Shown: positions 33,124-41,750 of the stretch, one piece after another
Position numbering within the stretch: the first letter of the stretch is position 1
How the letters are laid out: the number at the start of each line of letters is the position of its first letter
DNA from: Halomonas socia
GTDB taxonomy: Bacteria; Pseudomonadota; Gammaproteobacteria; Pseudomonadales; Halomonadaceae
Assembly (NCBI RefSeq): GCF_010977575.1
Contig: NZ_CP048812.1
Coordinates: 4,278,001-4,342,000 of the forward strand
Length of the DNA stretch: 64,000 nt
Reading direction: 5' to 3'
Translations under genes and position numbers: made by a program
Notes under the pieces: generated by a model
Told to the model about the DNA's origin: nothing
The model's database searches: none
What the model saw: the letters and a program-made list of their open reading frames with translations, nothing else

Positions 33124-34629
33124 TTAATGTGCCGCTGCACGCGCCTTGAGGCGCTGTCGCACGACCTTCAGCATCGGCGATATCACCGCGAGCAGGGTAA
33201 TCGTCGCCAGCCCTATCGACAGCGGGCGTGCCACCAGGGCGCTCCACTCGCCCTGACCGATCAGCAGTGCCAGCCGCAGGTTGGACTCGGCCATGGTGCC
33301 CAGCACCACGCCCAGTACCACTGGTGCCAACGGGTACTGCATGCGGTCGAGAAATACCCCCACCACGGCAAAGGCCAGCAACAGGAACACATCGAACATG
33401 CTGTTGTTGACCGAATAGACCCCGACGATGGTCAGCGAGAAGACGATCGGGATCAGCAGCAGCGGCGGTAGCTTGAGGATCTTGACGAAGACCCGCGATC
33501 CCAAATAGCCGCCCAGTACGATCAGCAGCGCTGCGGTGATCAGCATCTGCAGCATGAAGCCGTAGACGATCTCGCCGCTATCCCGAAACAGTGCCGGCCC
33601 GGGTTGCAGGCCATGCACCAGCAGGCCACCGAGAATCACCGCCGAGACGGAGCTGCCGGGAATCCCCAAGGTGAGCGCCGGCACCAGGGCGGCGGCATTG
33701 TCAGCATTGTTACCACACTCGGCAGCGGCCACGCCCTCCTCGGCGCCGTAGCCGAAGCGCTCGGGCGTTTTCGAGGCGCGCTTGGCCTCGTTATAGCTCA
33801 TGAAGGAGGCCATATTGCCGCCAGCGCCAGGCAAGAGACCCACCACCACTCCGATCAGCGAGGAGCGCAGCCAGGTGGGCCACAGCAGTCGATACGGCAC
33901 GCGCTCGGACTGGGAGAGATCCAGTCTGGCATCCTGTGCCGGTTTGCGTTCGCGCACTGCTCGTTCTGCCAGGCGCAGCGTCGGCGGGATGCCGAACAGA
34001 CCGATCAGTACCACCACGATATGAAAGCCACCAGTCAGCTCGCTCTGGCCGAAGGTCAGGCGCCCCGCCCCGGACACGGTGTCGATGCCTACCATACCGA
34101 TCAAGAGTCCGATGGCCGCCGCCACGATGCCCTTCCACGGATTGTTACCGACCAGGACTGCGATGCTCGCCAGGCCGAAGAAGGCGACCCAGAAGTAGTC
34201 GGCGGGCCCGAAGGCCAACGTCACCCGGGAGAGCGGTGGCGCCAGCGCGATCAACGCCACGGCACTGACGATGCCGCCGATGGCCGAGGAGACTACGGCG
34301 ATCTTCAGCGCTAGCGGCGCACGGCCCTGGTCGGACATCGGGCCACCGTCGAGAATCGTCGCCACCGAGGCTGGCGTGCCCGGGATGCGCAGCAGGATAG
34401 AAGGAATCGCCCCGCCGTACATGGCACCGTTATAGATGCCGGCCATCATACCCAGCCCCACCAGCGGGTGCAGGCCAAAGGTCAGCGGAATCAGAATGGC
34501 GATGCCCATGGTTGCGCTGAGGCCAGGGAGCGCGCCGATGCAGATTCCCAGGATCGTGCCGCCCAGCATGGCCAGCAGGTTTTCCCACTCGAGAATCAGT
34601 ACTAGAGACGTCGCAAGTAAATCCAGCAT
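33124..34629 (-). CDS. tctA: Tripartite tricarboxylate transporter, large permease TctA
   Basis: TctA is the large membrane subunit of the tripartite tricarboxylate transporter. The 501-residue protein has about 12 membrane helices and family motifs GICIGALPGLSATMGIAILIPLTFG, YNGAMYGGAIPSILLRIPGTPAS (about 34360-34430) and NADNAAALVPALTLGIPGSS. ATG 34629 fits the family start; the open frame extends much further upstream through tctB and is spurious. It follows tctB by 17 bp. Confidence 0.94.
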   Translation of the reverse strand: MLDLLATSLVLILEWENLLAMLGGTILGICIGALPGLSATMGIAILIPLTFGLHPLVGLGMMAGIYNGAMYGGAIPSILLRIPGTPASVATILDGGPMSDQGRAPLALKIAVVSSAIGGIVSAVALIALAPPLSRVTLAFGPADYFWVAFFGLASIAVLVGNNPWKGIVAAAIGLLIGMVGIDTVSGAGRLTFGQSELTGGFHIVVVLIGLFGIPPTLRLAERAVRERKPAQDARLDLSQSERVPYRLLWPTWLRSSLIGVVVGLLPGAGGNMASFMSYNEAKRASKTPERFGYGAEEGVAAAECGNNADNAAALVPALTLGIPGSSVSAVILGGLLVHGLQPGPALFRDSGEIVYGFMLQMLITAALLIVLGGYLGSRVFVKILKLPPLLLIPIVFSLTIVGVYSVNNSMFDVFLLLAFAVVGVFLDRMQYPLAPVVLGVVLGTMAESNLRLALLIGQGEWSALVARPLSIGLATITLLAVISPMLKVVRQRLKARAAAH

Positions 34630-34646
34630 GTCGTTCCACCGCCTCC

Positions 34647-35138
34647 TCAGCGTAGGAAGAATTCTCGCGGCAGAGGCCGCTCGAAGACCCCGATGAAAAT
34701 CAGGTACAGCATGGCCAGCACGACCACTGCATTGATGGCGATGCCCAGCAGGTGGCGGTAACCCAGCGCATGGGGCAGCGCCAGCATCATCAACGCCGTG
34801 GAAGAAAAGAATCCCAGGGGCCGCACCAGCAAGGCGTAGAGCAGCAGCCCCGCTGCGGCGATCGAAATCTGGCGCAGCGCCAGCCAATCCTCGCGCTGCC
34901 ACTGTTTGCGTGGTGCCGTCCATAGGCGATGGCGCAGAATCATTAGCGCCTTGAGTCCGAGACCCAATGAACCGAACAGCATGACTGCGCCGATCAACAT
35001 CGGGAACATGCCGCTGTCGCCCCGCAGGGTGGTGCCGTAATAGAACACCGAAACCGCCAGTACGCCGGTGATCAGCGACGAGACGACATCGCGCCTTGCT
35101 GCCCCGATAACGCCGATGTCTTCGCTCGACTCACTCAT
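34647..35138 (-). CDS. tctB: Tripartite tricarboxylate transporter, small permease TctB
   Basis: TctB is the small four-helix subunit. The 163-residue protein has hydrophobic segments at about residues 20-35, 45-70, 100-120 and 130-155, and the family-like GTTLRGDSGMFPMLIGAVML. ATG 35138 is preferred over ATG 35147. Families of this type are poorly conserved, so the identification rests on its size, helices and place between tctC and tctA. Confidence 0.88.
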   Translation of the reverse strand: MSESSEDIGVIGAARRDVVSSLITGVLAVSVFYYGTTLRGDSGMFPMLIGAVMLFGSLGLGLKALMILRHRLWTAPRKQWQREDWLALRQISIAAAGLLLYALLVRPLGFFSSTALMMLALPHALGYRHLLGIAINAVVVLAMLYLIFIGVFERPLPREFFLR

Positions 35139-35164
35139 GAGATACACCCGTTATGCATGCCAAT

Positions 35165-35186
35165 GGGCGCGGCAAGCGCCGCGCCC
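35165..35186 (-). terminator. Intercistronic hairpin between tctC and tctB
   Basis: A perfect 9-bp stem (GGGCGCGGC and its complement) with loop AAGC lies 18 bp after the tctC stop. No U-tract. It is the fourth hairpin of this kind after a binding-protein gene in the window. Confidence 0.55.
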
Positions 35187-35204
35187 GTGAGTGGAATAGC
35201 GTAA

Positions 35205-36173
35205 TCACTCGGCCCAGGGATCCTCGTCCCAGATCGCCGACATTTCGCTGTAGGTCTCATCGATCAGGCCCGCATACTCGTCCGGGTCCATATAATCGAT
35301 CAACAGCAAGCGCTCCTCGGCGCTGGCCTGGAACTCGTCGCTCATCACCGCCTGTTCGACGGCGTCGACCAGCGCGTCGCGGACCTCATTAGGCAGCCCA
35401 GCCGGCGCCATCAAGCCACGGTAGGAGCCCGCCACGATCTCGGTGCCCAACTCGCCCATGGTCGGCACGTCGGGTACCAGGTCGATGCGCTCGGCGGCCA
35501 TTACCCCGAGGATCTTGAGCTCACCATCGTTATGCAGCGGGCCGGCCTCGCTGATGCCCATCACGCTGGCATCGACATGGCTGCCTAGCAGCGCGGCACG
35601 GCTCGGCGCAGCACCGGAGAAAGGAATGTGATTGACGCTGAGGTTGGAGGCGCGCAGGAAGCGGATCAGCGCGGTATGCATGGCACCCCCGCCACCGGAG
35701 TTGCCCACCGATACGCTGCCCGGGTTCTCCTCGACGTGTGTCATCCACTCCTCGAGGCTATCGTGGGGGCTGTCCGCCGGCACCACCACGGCCGCCGGCT
35801 CTGTCACCACGTTGGCCAGCAGCTGGAAGCTGTCGAGATCATAGGACGGCGAGCGTTCGATCATCGGGTTGAGGATCGATGGTACGTTGATCACGCCGAT
35901 GGCGTAGCCGTCGGGGTTGGCGTCGGCCACCGCCGTAAAGCCGATTTCACCGCCGCCCCCCGGGCGGTTGATCACCGCGATGCGGGCATCCTCGCCCAGC
36001 GCCTCCTCGATGCGCGGCGCCAGGGTTCGCGCCAGCACATCGGTTCCGCCGCCGGCATCGTAGCCGACGATCATTTCGATATTGCCGCTGGGATAGTCGG
36101 CCTGGGCCGTCATGGCGACACCGGCCGCCATTGCGGCGGCGAGAAGTGTCTTGGTGAATGTCATGCGTGGCAT
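35205..36173 (-). CDS. tctC: Tripartite tricarboxylate transporter substrate-binding protein TctC
   Basis: TctC binds the carboxylate in the periplasm. The 322-residue protein has a signal peptide (LLAAAMAAGVAMTAQA), then YPSGNIEMIVGYDAGGGTDVLARTL, RPGGGGEIGFTAVADANPDGY and SVGNSGGGGAMH, all typical of the Bug/TctC family. ATG 36173 follows AGGAGAT at good spacing. Bug proteins bind many carboxylates; the linked citryl-CoA-lyase-like and CoA-transferase genes favour a citrate-like compound. Confidence 0.93.
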   Translation of the reverse strand: MPRMTFTKTLLAAAMAAGVAMTAQADYPSGNIEMIVGYDAGGGTDVLARTLAPRIEEALGEDARIAVINRPGGGGEIGFTAVADANPDGYAIGVINVPSILNPMIERSPSYDLDSFQLLANVVTEPAAVVVPADSPHDSLEEWMTHVEENPGSVSVGNSGGGGAMHTALIRFLRASNLSVNHIPFSGAAPSRAALLGSHVDASVMGISEAGPLHNDGELKILGVMAAERIDLVPDVPTMGELGTEIVAGSYRGLMAPAGLPNEVRDALVDAVEQAVMSDEFQASAEERLLLIDYMDPDEYAGLIDETYSEMSAIWDEDPWAE

Positions 36174-36246
36174 TGCGTATCTCCTGGTGCGTTGTTGTTG
36201 ATGAAATCTCTGAGTCGCCCGCCGGGTGCCAGCCCCGCCGCAACGC

Positions 36247-37077
36247 TCAGTCGTTACCGACATGGCGGGCCTCCGGCCCCCGGTAGTCCCACAGCCAGCC
36301 CTTGGGCATCGGCCCCTTGTTACGCCCTCCCTGGCACTGCTGCTCCCAGGCGTGGGCGAGGATGCCCACGCTGCGCGAAAGGCAGAACAGACCCCGCGCC
36401 AGCGGCGCAGGAAAGCCCAGCTCGGCGTAAATCACGGCCGTCGCCCCGTCGATGTTGAGCGGGATGGGCTTGCCCTTCTGCGCCTTGAGCTGACGCTCGA
36501 TCTCGCGTGCAATACCGGCATAGGTGCCGCTCACCTCGCCGCGCTCGGCGGCGTCATCGACCAGTGCCAAAAAACGCGGCGCCCGCGGGTCGACCGGGTG
36601 AAAGCGATGCCCGAAACCCGGCACGATCTTGCCGTACTCCGCACGCCACGCCTCTAGCCCCTGCGCCACAACTTGCGGCAGCGTCCCGCCTTCCTGCAGC
36701 CGCCCCTCAATGCCTCGATACAGCTCGACCGCCTGCTCGCCGGCCCCACCATGGATGTCATCGAGCACGTTTACCGCCGAAGCCAAGGCATTGTTGAGGC
36801 TGCCGCCGCAGGTCATCGCCATGCGCGCGATCGCAATGCTCGGCGCCTGGGGGCCGTGGTCCACTGCGCCGACCAGCGTGGCCTCGAGCAGCACCGCCTG
36901 AGCCTTGGTGGGCAACTCGCCGCGGGTCATCAGCCACACCATCTCGGCGAAGCCAATACGGCCGATCAGCTGCTCGATGGGGTAGCCGCGGTAGCGGATC
37001 TCCCCCGGGCGCATATCGATGATCTCGGTCTGCCACCAGTCGGCGGCCTGGGCATCGAGCGTCGTGGTCTCGGACAT
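36247..37077 (-). CDS. Citryl-CoA lyase / short citrate-synthase-family protein
   Basis: This 276-residue protein belongs to the citrate-synthase superfamily but lacks the N-terminal part of citrate synthase. The three catalytic positions are visible: His in DDIHGGAGEQ, His in GFGHRFHP and Asp in NIDGATAVIYAELG. Short proteins of this kind act as citryl-CoA lyases, splitting citryl-CoA to acetyl-CoA and oxaloacetate. It follows a CaiB-type CoA transferase by 11 bp and precedes tctC, so activation of an imported tricarboxylate as CoA ester followed by cleavage is a coherent reading. The exact substrate is not proven. Confidence 0.82.
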   Translation of the reverse strand: MSETTTLDAQAADWWQTEIIDMRPGEIRYRGYPIEQLIGRIGFAEMVWLMTRGELPTKAQAVLLEATLVGAVDHGPQAPSIAIARMAMTCGGSLNNALASAVNVLDDIHGGAGEQAVELYRGIEGRLQEGGTLPQVVAQGLEAWRAEYGKIVPGFGHRFHPVDPRAPRFLALVDDAAERGEVSGTYAGIAREIERQLKAQKGKPIPLNIDGATAVIYAELGFPAPLARGLFCLSRSVGILAHAWEQQCQGGRNKGPMPKGWLWDYRGPEARHVGND

Positions 37078-37088
37078 CGTTATCTCCG

Positions 37089-38264
37089 TTAGCTGTCGCG
37101 GTGAGTGGCGGGCATGGGCGTGGCACGGCCTAGCAGGCGCGCATTGTCGGCGCCCAACCGAGGCGGCGGAGTCGCCACCCGCGGCGACTGGCCATCGAAG
37201 CGGTAGCCACCGCTGACCACCTCCAGCGGGCGGCCGATGGTGCTGTCGTCGAAGCGCTCGATCAGGCCGCGTTCGCGCACCTGGGGATGGGCCAGCGCCT
37301 CGGCGACGCTGTAGACCGGCCCCGCGGGCACCCCAGCGGCGACCAGCTGCGGCCACCAGTGCTCGGTGGCATGGTGCACCAGCGCAGACTCGATCAGCGC
37401 GGCCAGCGCCTGGCGGTGCTCGAGGCGCGCCTGGCGCTCGGCGAAGCGCGGGTCGCCCGCCCACTCCCGATGGCCGATCACTCGACACAGTGCCTCGAAC
37501 TGCTCCTGCTTGTTGGCGGCGATATTGAGCAGGCCATCCGCAGTACGGAAGGTACCCGACGGACTGGCGGTCACGTTGTCGTTGCCCAGCGGACCGGGGG
37601 CACGCCCGGCCACCAGCAGGTTGGAGACTGCCCAGCCCATGGTCGCCAACACCGACTCGAGCATCGACACGTCGATGAAATGCGCCTTGCGCGGCGCCTC
37701 GGCCAGGGCGGCATTGATCGCCATCGCCGCGGTGAGCCCGCCGATGGTATCGGCCAGCGGGTAACCCACCCGATACGGGGCATTATCCGGGTCGCCGGTG
37801 ATGCTCATGACCCCCGACATGCCCTGGATGATCTGGTCGTAGGCGGGATAGTTGGCCAGTGGCCCGTCCTGGCCGAAGCCGGAGATGGCGCAGTACACCA
37901 ACTGCTCATTGACGGCTGTCAGAGTGTCGAAATCGAGGCCCAGGCGCTTCATCACGCCGGGGCGGAAGTTCTCCACCAGAACGTCGGCACTGGCAACCAG
38001 CTCGACGAAGCTCGCGCGGTCAGCCTCCGCCTTGAGGTTCAGGGTGACCGAACCCTTGCCGGCGTTCTGTGCCAGGAACGATACCCCCATCAGCTCGCGA
38101 TTGAGCGCCGGGTCGGCCCCCAACTGGCGAGCCAGGTCGCCGCCCTGGGGCCGTTCGACCTTGATGACCTCCGCCCCCAGGTGCGCCAGCTGGTGGCAGC
38201 AAAAGGGGCCCGCCAGCACATTGGTGAGGTCCAACACGCGGACACCGGTGAGCGGCTTCGACAT
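37089..38264 (-). CDS. CaiB/BaiF CoA-transferase family protein
   Basis: This 391-residue class III CoA transferase has the family start PLTGVRVLDLTNVLAGPFC, the segment NFRPGVMKRLGLDFD, FGQDGPLANYPAYDQIIQGMSG-type text (about 37815-37880) and PLADTIGG, whose Asp is the likely acyl carrier. AGAGGGAAC precedes ATG 38264. Such enzymes move CoA between carboxylic acids. As first gene of the tct cluster, divergent from an IclR regulator, it probably activates the imported acid. Confidence 0.9.
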   Translation of the reverse strand: MSKPLTGVRVLDLTNVLAGPFCCHQLAHLGAEVIKVERPQGGDLARQLGADPALNRELMGVSFLAQNAGKGSVTLNLKAEADRASFVELVASADVLVENFRPGVMKRLGLDFDTLTAVNEQLVYCAISGFGQDGPLANYPAYDQIIQGMSGVMSITGDPDNAPYRVGYPLADTIGGLTAAMAINAALAEAPRKAHFIDVSMLESVLATMGWAVSNLLVAGRAPGPLGNDNVTASPSGTFRTADGLLNIAANKQEQFEALCRVIGHREWAGDPRFAERQARLEHRQALAALIESALVHHATEHWWPQLVAAGVPAGPVYSVAEALAHPQVRERGLIERFDDSTIGRPLEVVSGGYRFDGQSPRVATPPPRLGADNARLLGRATPMPATHRDS

Positions 38265-38378
38265 ACAGTTCCCTCTAACAGAATTCGTTTCGCTGGAGGG
38301 AATATAAACCGAGAGTTCCGTCTGTTGCAATGCGTTCTATCAGGCGACATACTAAAGTCTTATCAAAGGAGAGATGCC

Positions 38379-39029
38379 ATGGCCGAGCAACGCGTCGAAT
38401 CCGTGGAGCGTGCCCTGACCCTGCTCAACGCCTTTCGCGCTGATAAACCAGCCTGGAGTCTGGCCGAGCTGGCCAGCGAGACGGGGTTCTACAAGAGCAC
38501 CATCCTGCGCTTGATGGGCTCGTTGGAGCGCTTCGGCTATGTGCAACGCGATCGCGACGGCCGCTACCACCCGGGGCCAGCCCTGCTGCGGCTGGGCCAG
38601 CTCGGCCAGGCGAGCGTCAGTCTGGAAACAGTGGTAAGGCCGCTGCTGGAACAGCTGCGCGACGAGACCCGGGAAACGGCCTCGTTCTACGTGCGCGACG
38701 GCGACGAGCGGGTGTGCCTGTATCGCGAGAACGGCCGCCACGAAGTGCGCCACCATCTCGAGGAAGGGGCACGCCTGGCGCTGGGTCAGGGCGCGGCCGG
38801 CCTGGTGCTCGCCCACCCGGACCCGCAGCGCGGCGAGGTCTTTCACTCCTTCGGCGCCCGCGAAGCCAGCCTGGCGGCGATTGCTGTTCCCATCCTCGAC
38901 AGCCGCGGCAAACTCCACGGTGCCCTCGCCGTTTCAGGGCTGATCGATCGCTTCGATGACGCGGCCTGCGCACGCTTCGGCGAGATGCTCAAGGAGAAAG
39001 CCATTCAGCTCGAACGGCAGATCGGCTGA
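38379..39029 (+). CDS. IclR-family transcriptional regulator
   Basis: This 216-residue regulator has the IclR winged helix (SVERALTLLNAFRADKPAWSLAELASETG, then KSTILRLMGSLERFGYVQRD) and the effector domain with LGQGAAGLVLAHP and AVPILDSRGKLHGALAVSG. ATG 38379 follows AAAGGAGAG. It is divergent from the CoA-transferase gene; the 114 bp between them hold both promoters and presumably the operator. It most likely responds to the carboxylate handled by the tct cluster. The effector domain is somewhat short for the family. Confidence 0.9.
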   Translation: MAEQRVESVERALTLLNAFRADKPAWSLAELASETGFYKSTILRLMGSLERFGYVQRDRDGRYHPGPALLRLGQLGQASVSLETVVRPLLEQLRDETRETASFYVRDGDERVCLYRENGRHEVRHHLEEGARLALGQGAAGLVLAHPDPQRGEVFHSFGAREASLAAIAVPILDSRGKLHGALAVSGLIDRFDDAACARFGEMLKEKAIQLERQIG

Positions 39030-39187
39030 TCGACTTGAGTCACTTCGGGCCGATGCCCTCCTTGTAACCCGGTTACATGAGCAATGTCTCGTTTGCTGAA
39101 TGCCTCGTATCCCAACTAGCTTGAGGACCAGATCGTCGTGCAACGCGATCAAGACTCGTCATTACTGGACAGAGGGATTTACCGGCC

Positions 39188-40762
39188 ATGCAAGACAAGG
39201 ACGCGGCAACTCATAGCAAGCCCCTGGTCATCATAACCGGGGCATCCGGCGGGATAGGTACCGCCTTGACGCGCAGCCTGAAGCACGATTATCGGATCCT
39301 CGGCCTGGACAGGGAATTCGCCGAAGAGGCCGACGACAGCTACGAACTCGACCTGACCGACAGCGACTCCATCAAGGAGGCAATGGGCAAGATCCATGAA
39401 CGCCACGGCAGTGACATCGCCGCAGTGGTTCATCTCGCCGCCTATTTCGACTTTACCGGCGAGGAGTCTCCGCTCTACGAAAAAGTCAACGAACAGGGCA
39501 CCCGCAACCTGCTCGAGGCCCTCGAGGGCATGAACGTCGAGCGCTTCATTTATTCCAGCACCATGCTCGTGCACGAGCCCCAGGTTCCGGGCCGCCGGGT
39601 CAATGAGGAGACGCCGATCGCTCCCAGTTGGCCCTACCCACAATCCAAGGCCCGCACCGAAGCGGTAATCCGCGAGCATGCCACGATGCCCTACACCTTG
39701 TTGCGACTGGCCGGCATGTACGACGAGAAGATCAGCGTGCCTACGCTGTCGCATCAGATCGCGCGCATCTACGAGCACACCCTCAAGAGCCGCTTCTACT
39801 CGGGTAACACCAACGCCGGGCAAGCCTGCGTGCACAAGAGCGACATGATCGATGCCTTCCGCCGCACCATCGATCGGCGCCGTGAGCTGCCCGAAAAGAA
39901 CGAGATCCTCATCGGCGAGGAGCATGCCGTCAGCTACGAGGCACTGCAGAACCGCCTCGGCGAGTTGATTCACGGCAAGAAGCAGTGGAAAACCGTGGTG
40001 ATGCCCAAGCCGCTGGCCAAGACCGGCGCACTGCTCGAGGAAAAGAGCGAGCCGCTGGTGCCAGATGACTTCGACAAGGGCCAGAAGCCCTTCATCCGGC
40101 CGTTCATGATCGATATGGCCGACGACCACTACGAGCTCGACATCTGCCGCGCGCGGGAACAGCTCGGCTGGGAACCGCACCACGAGGTCTTCGACTCGCT
40201 CGAGGAGATGGTCGACAACCTGCTGGCCGATCCCCACGATTGGTACGCAGCGAATGGCGTCACCCCGCCCGACTGGATCGAGGAAGCCGAGGAGAAGGGA
40301 GTCAACCCCGAGCGGGTATTGGAGGACTATCAGGACCACACCCGGCGCGAGCACTACCGCTTCCTGTGGGCACACTTCTTCAATGTTGCGCTTGGTGCCT
40401 GGCTGGTGGTCTCCCCCGCCACGCTGGGCTACGGCGGCGCCATGGCCTATAGCGACATGGCCTCGGGGCTACTGCTGGCACTGTTTGGCGCGCTCTCCCT
40501 CTCGCTGAAGCTCAACTGGGCGCGCTGGGTATGCGCCGTGATCGGCCTGTGGGTGCTGTTCGCCCCTCTGGTGTTCTGGAGCGAAAGTGCTGCCGCCTAT
40601 CTCAACGGCACCCTGGTCGGCAGCTTGGCCATCGGCTTCGCCGCCCTGGCACGCCCGGCCCCGGGGATATCCCCCGCCGCCGCGATGACCGGCCCCACTA
40701 TGCCCCGGGCTGGAACAACAACCCCTCGAGCTGGTTCCAGCGCATGCCGATCATCGTGCTAG
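39188..40762 (+). CDS. NAD-dependent epimerase + SPW membrane domain: 5' part of an epimerase-SPW-VKOR fusion
   Basis: The protein starts with an extended-SDR/epimerase domain (TGASGGIGTALTR; YSSTMLVHEP; catalytic Tyr-Lys in YPQSKAR) over about residues 10-340. From about residue 395 it becomes a membrane SPW-repeat domain (NVALGAWLVVSPATLGY and NWARWVCAVIGLWVLFAPLVFW). The frame is lost at CCCC 40693-40696: after AAAMTGP it reads unrelated sequence to a stop at 40762, while the next frame continues HYAPGWNNNPSSWFQ into the VKOR domain. One added base gives an 824-residue protein with all three domains, as known for this fusion family. The biological role of the fusion is not established. Confidence 0.85.
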   Translation: MQDKDAATHSKPLVIITGASGGIGTALTRSLKHDYRILGLDREFAEEADDSYELDLTDSDSIKEAMGKIHERHGSDIAAVVHLAAYFDFTGEESPLYEKVNEQGTRNLLEALEGMNVERFIYSSTMLVHEPQVPGRRVNEETPIAPSWPYPQSKARTEAVIREHATMPYTLLRLAGMYDEKISVPTLSHQIARIYEHTLKSRFYSGNTNAGQACVHKSDMIDAFRRTIDRRRELPEKNEILIGEEHAVSYEALQNRLGELIHGKKQWKTVVMPKPLAKTGALLEEKSEPLVPDDFDKGQKPFIRPFMIDMADDHYELDICRAREQLGWEPHHEVFDSLEEMVDNLLADPHDWYAANGVTPPDWIEEAEEKGVNPERVLEDYQDHTRREHYRFLWAHFFNVALGAWLVVSPATLGYGGAMAYSDMASGLLLALFGALSLSLKLNWARWVCAVIGLWVLFAPLVFWSESAAAYLNGTLVGSLAIGFAALARPAPGISPAAAMTGPTMPRAGTTTPRAGSSACRSSC

Positions 40763-41661
40763 CCTTCGTCGGCTTCTTCATCTCACGCTATCTCGCCGCC
40801 TATCAGCTAGGCCACATCGACGCCGTGTGGGACCCGTTCTTCGCTGGCACCCGCGAAGGACTCAACGGCACCGAGGACATCATCACCTCGGAGGCCTCCG
40901 AGGCGTGGCCGGTCCCCGATGCGGGGCTAGGCGGCATCGTCTACATGCTGGAGATCCTGCTCGGCTTGATCGGAGCTGCCAACCGCTGGCGCACCATGCC
41001 CTGGATCGTGGCCTCCTTCGGAGTGCTGATCGTGCCACTCGGCGTGGTCTCGGTGACCTTCATCATCATCCAGCCGATCCTGATCGGCACCTGGTGCACC
41101 CTGTGCCTGATCCAGGCCGGGGCGATGCTGCTGCAAATCGCCTACGCCTTCAACGAGTTCGTCGCCACCGGCGAATTCCTCAAGCGGCGCCACAAGGCCG
41201 GTGCCCCGGTACTCAAGATATTCTTCACCGGCGATACCGACGAAGGCTCCACGCAATCGACCGACGAGGATTTCCAGCGCAAGCCGACCGCGATCATTGG
41301 CGACGCGCTCGGCACCGGCGTCAACCTGCCATGGAATCTGGCGCTGTGCATCCTGATCGGCGCCTGGCTGATGCTGACCCGTATCACCTTCGGCGCCGAG
41401 GGCACCCTGGCCAACTGGGACCACCTGATTGGCGCGCTGATCATCACCGTGGGCATCATCGCCATGGCCGAATCGGCACGCCCCGCGCGCTGGTTGATGA
41501 TCCCACTGGCGGCCATGCTATTGTTCACCCCCTTCCTGCATGGCGCCGACATGCCGGCCACACTCAATAGCCTGGTCTGCGCTGCGGTGGTGATCGCGCT
41601 CAGCCTGCGCCGCGGGCCAATCCACGGCCAGTACGGCAGCTGGAGTCGACTGCTGGCCTGA
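40744..41661 (+). CDS. Vitamin K epoxide reductase-like domain: 3' part of the frameshifted fusion
   Basis: The first internal start in this frame is ATG 40744, but the domain probably belongs to the fusion beginning at 39188 (see the break at 40693-40696). It is a VKOR-type membrane domain with the redox motif CTLC in IGTWCTLCLIQAG, preceded by SEAWPVPDAGLGGIVYMLE. VKOR domains reoxidise disulfide-forming partners using quinones. A second half of about 130 residues has further membrane helices. Without the fusion, the fragment lacks its natural start and has no ribosome site. Confidence 0.82.
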   Translation: MPIIVLAFVGFFISRYLAAYQLGHIDAVWDPFFAGTREGLNGTEDIITSEASEAWPVPDAGLGGIVYMLEILLGLIGAANRWRTMPWIVASFGVLIVPLGVVSVTFIIIQPILIGTWCTLCLIQAGAMLLQIAYAFNEFVATGEFLKRRHKAGAPVLKIFFTGDTDEGSTQSTDEDFQRKPTAIIGDALGTGVNLPWNLALCILIGAWLMLTRITFGAEGTLANWDHLIGALIITVGIIAMAESARPARWLMIPLAAMLLFTPFLHGADMPATLNSLVCAAVVIALSLRRGPIHGQYGSWSRLLA

Positions 41662-41750
41662 GGCCTTGGTGATAGGGGGCGCCGCTAATGGCGCTCCTCG
41701 CCGCGGCCATGAACTCTCAGAGCGGTACGAGTCATGCCGTTGGGTGGCCG

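Noticed and set aside
33124-34923. tctA start at 34923
   Set aside because: The extra 98 residues read through tctB out of frame and look non-biological; the family start is at 34629.
38265-38378. IclR operator in the divergent intergenic region
   Set aside because: Several short inverted repeats are present but none is convincing enough to assign.
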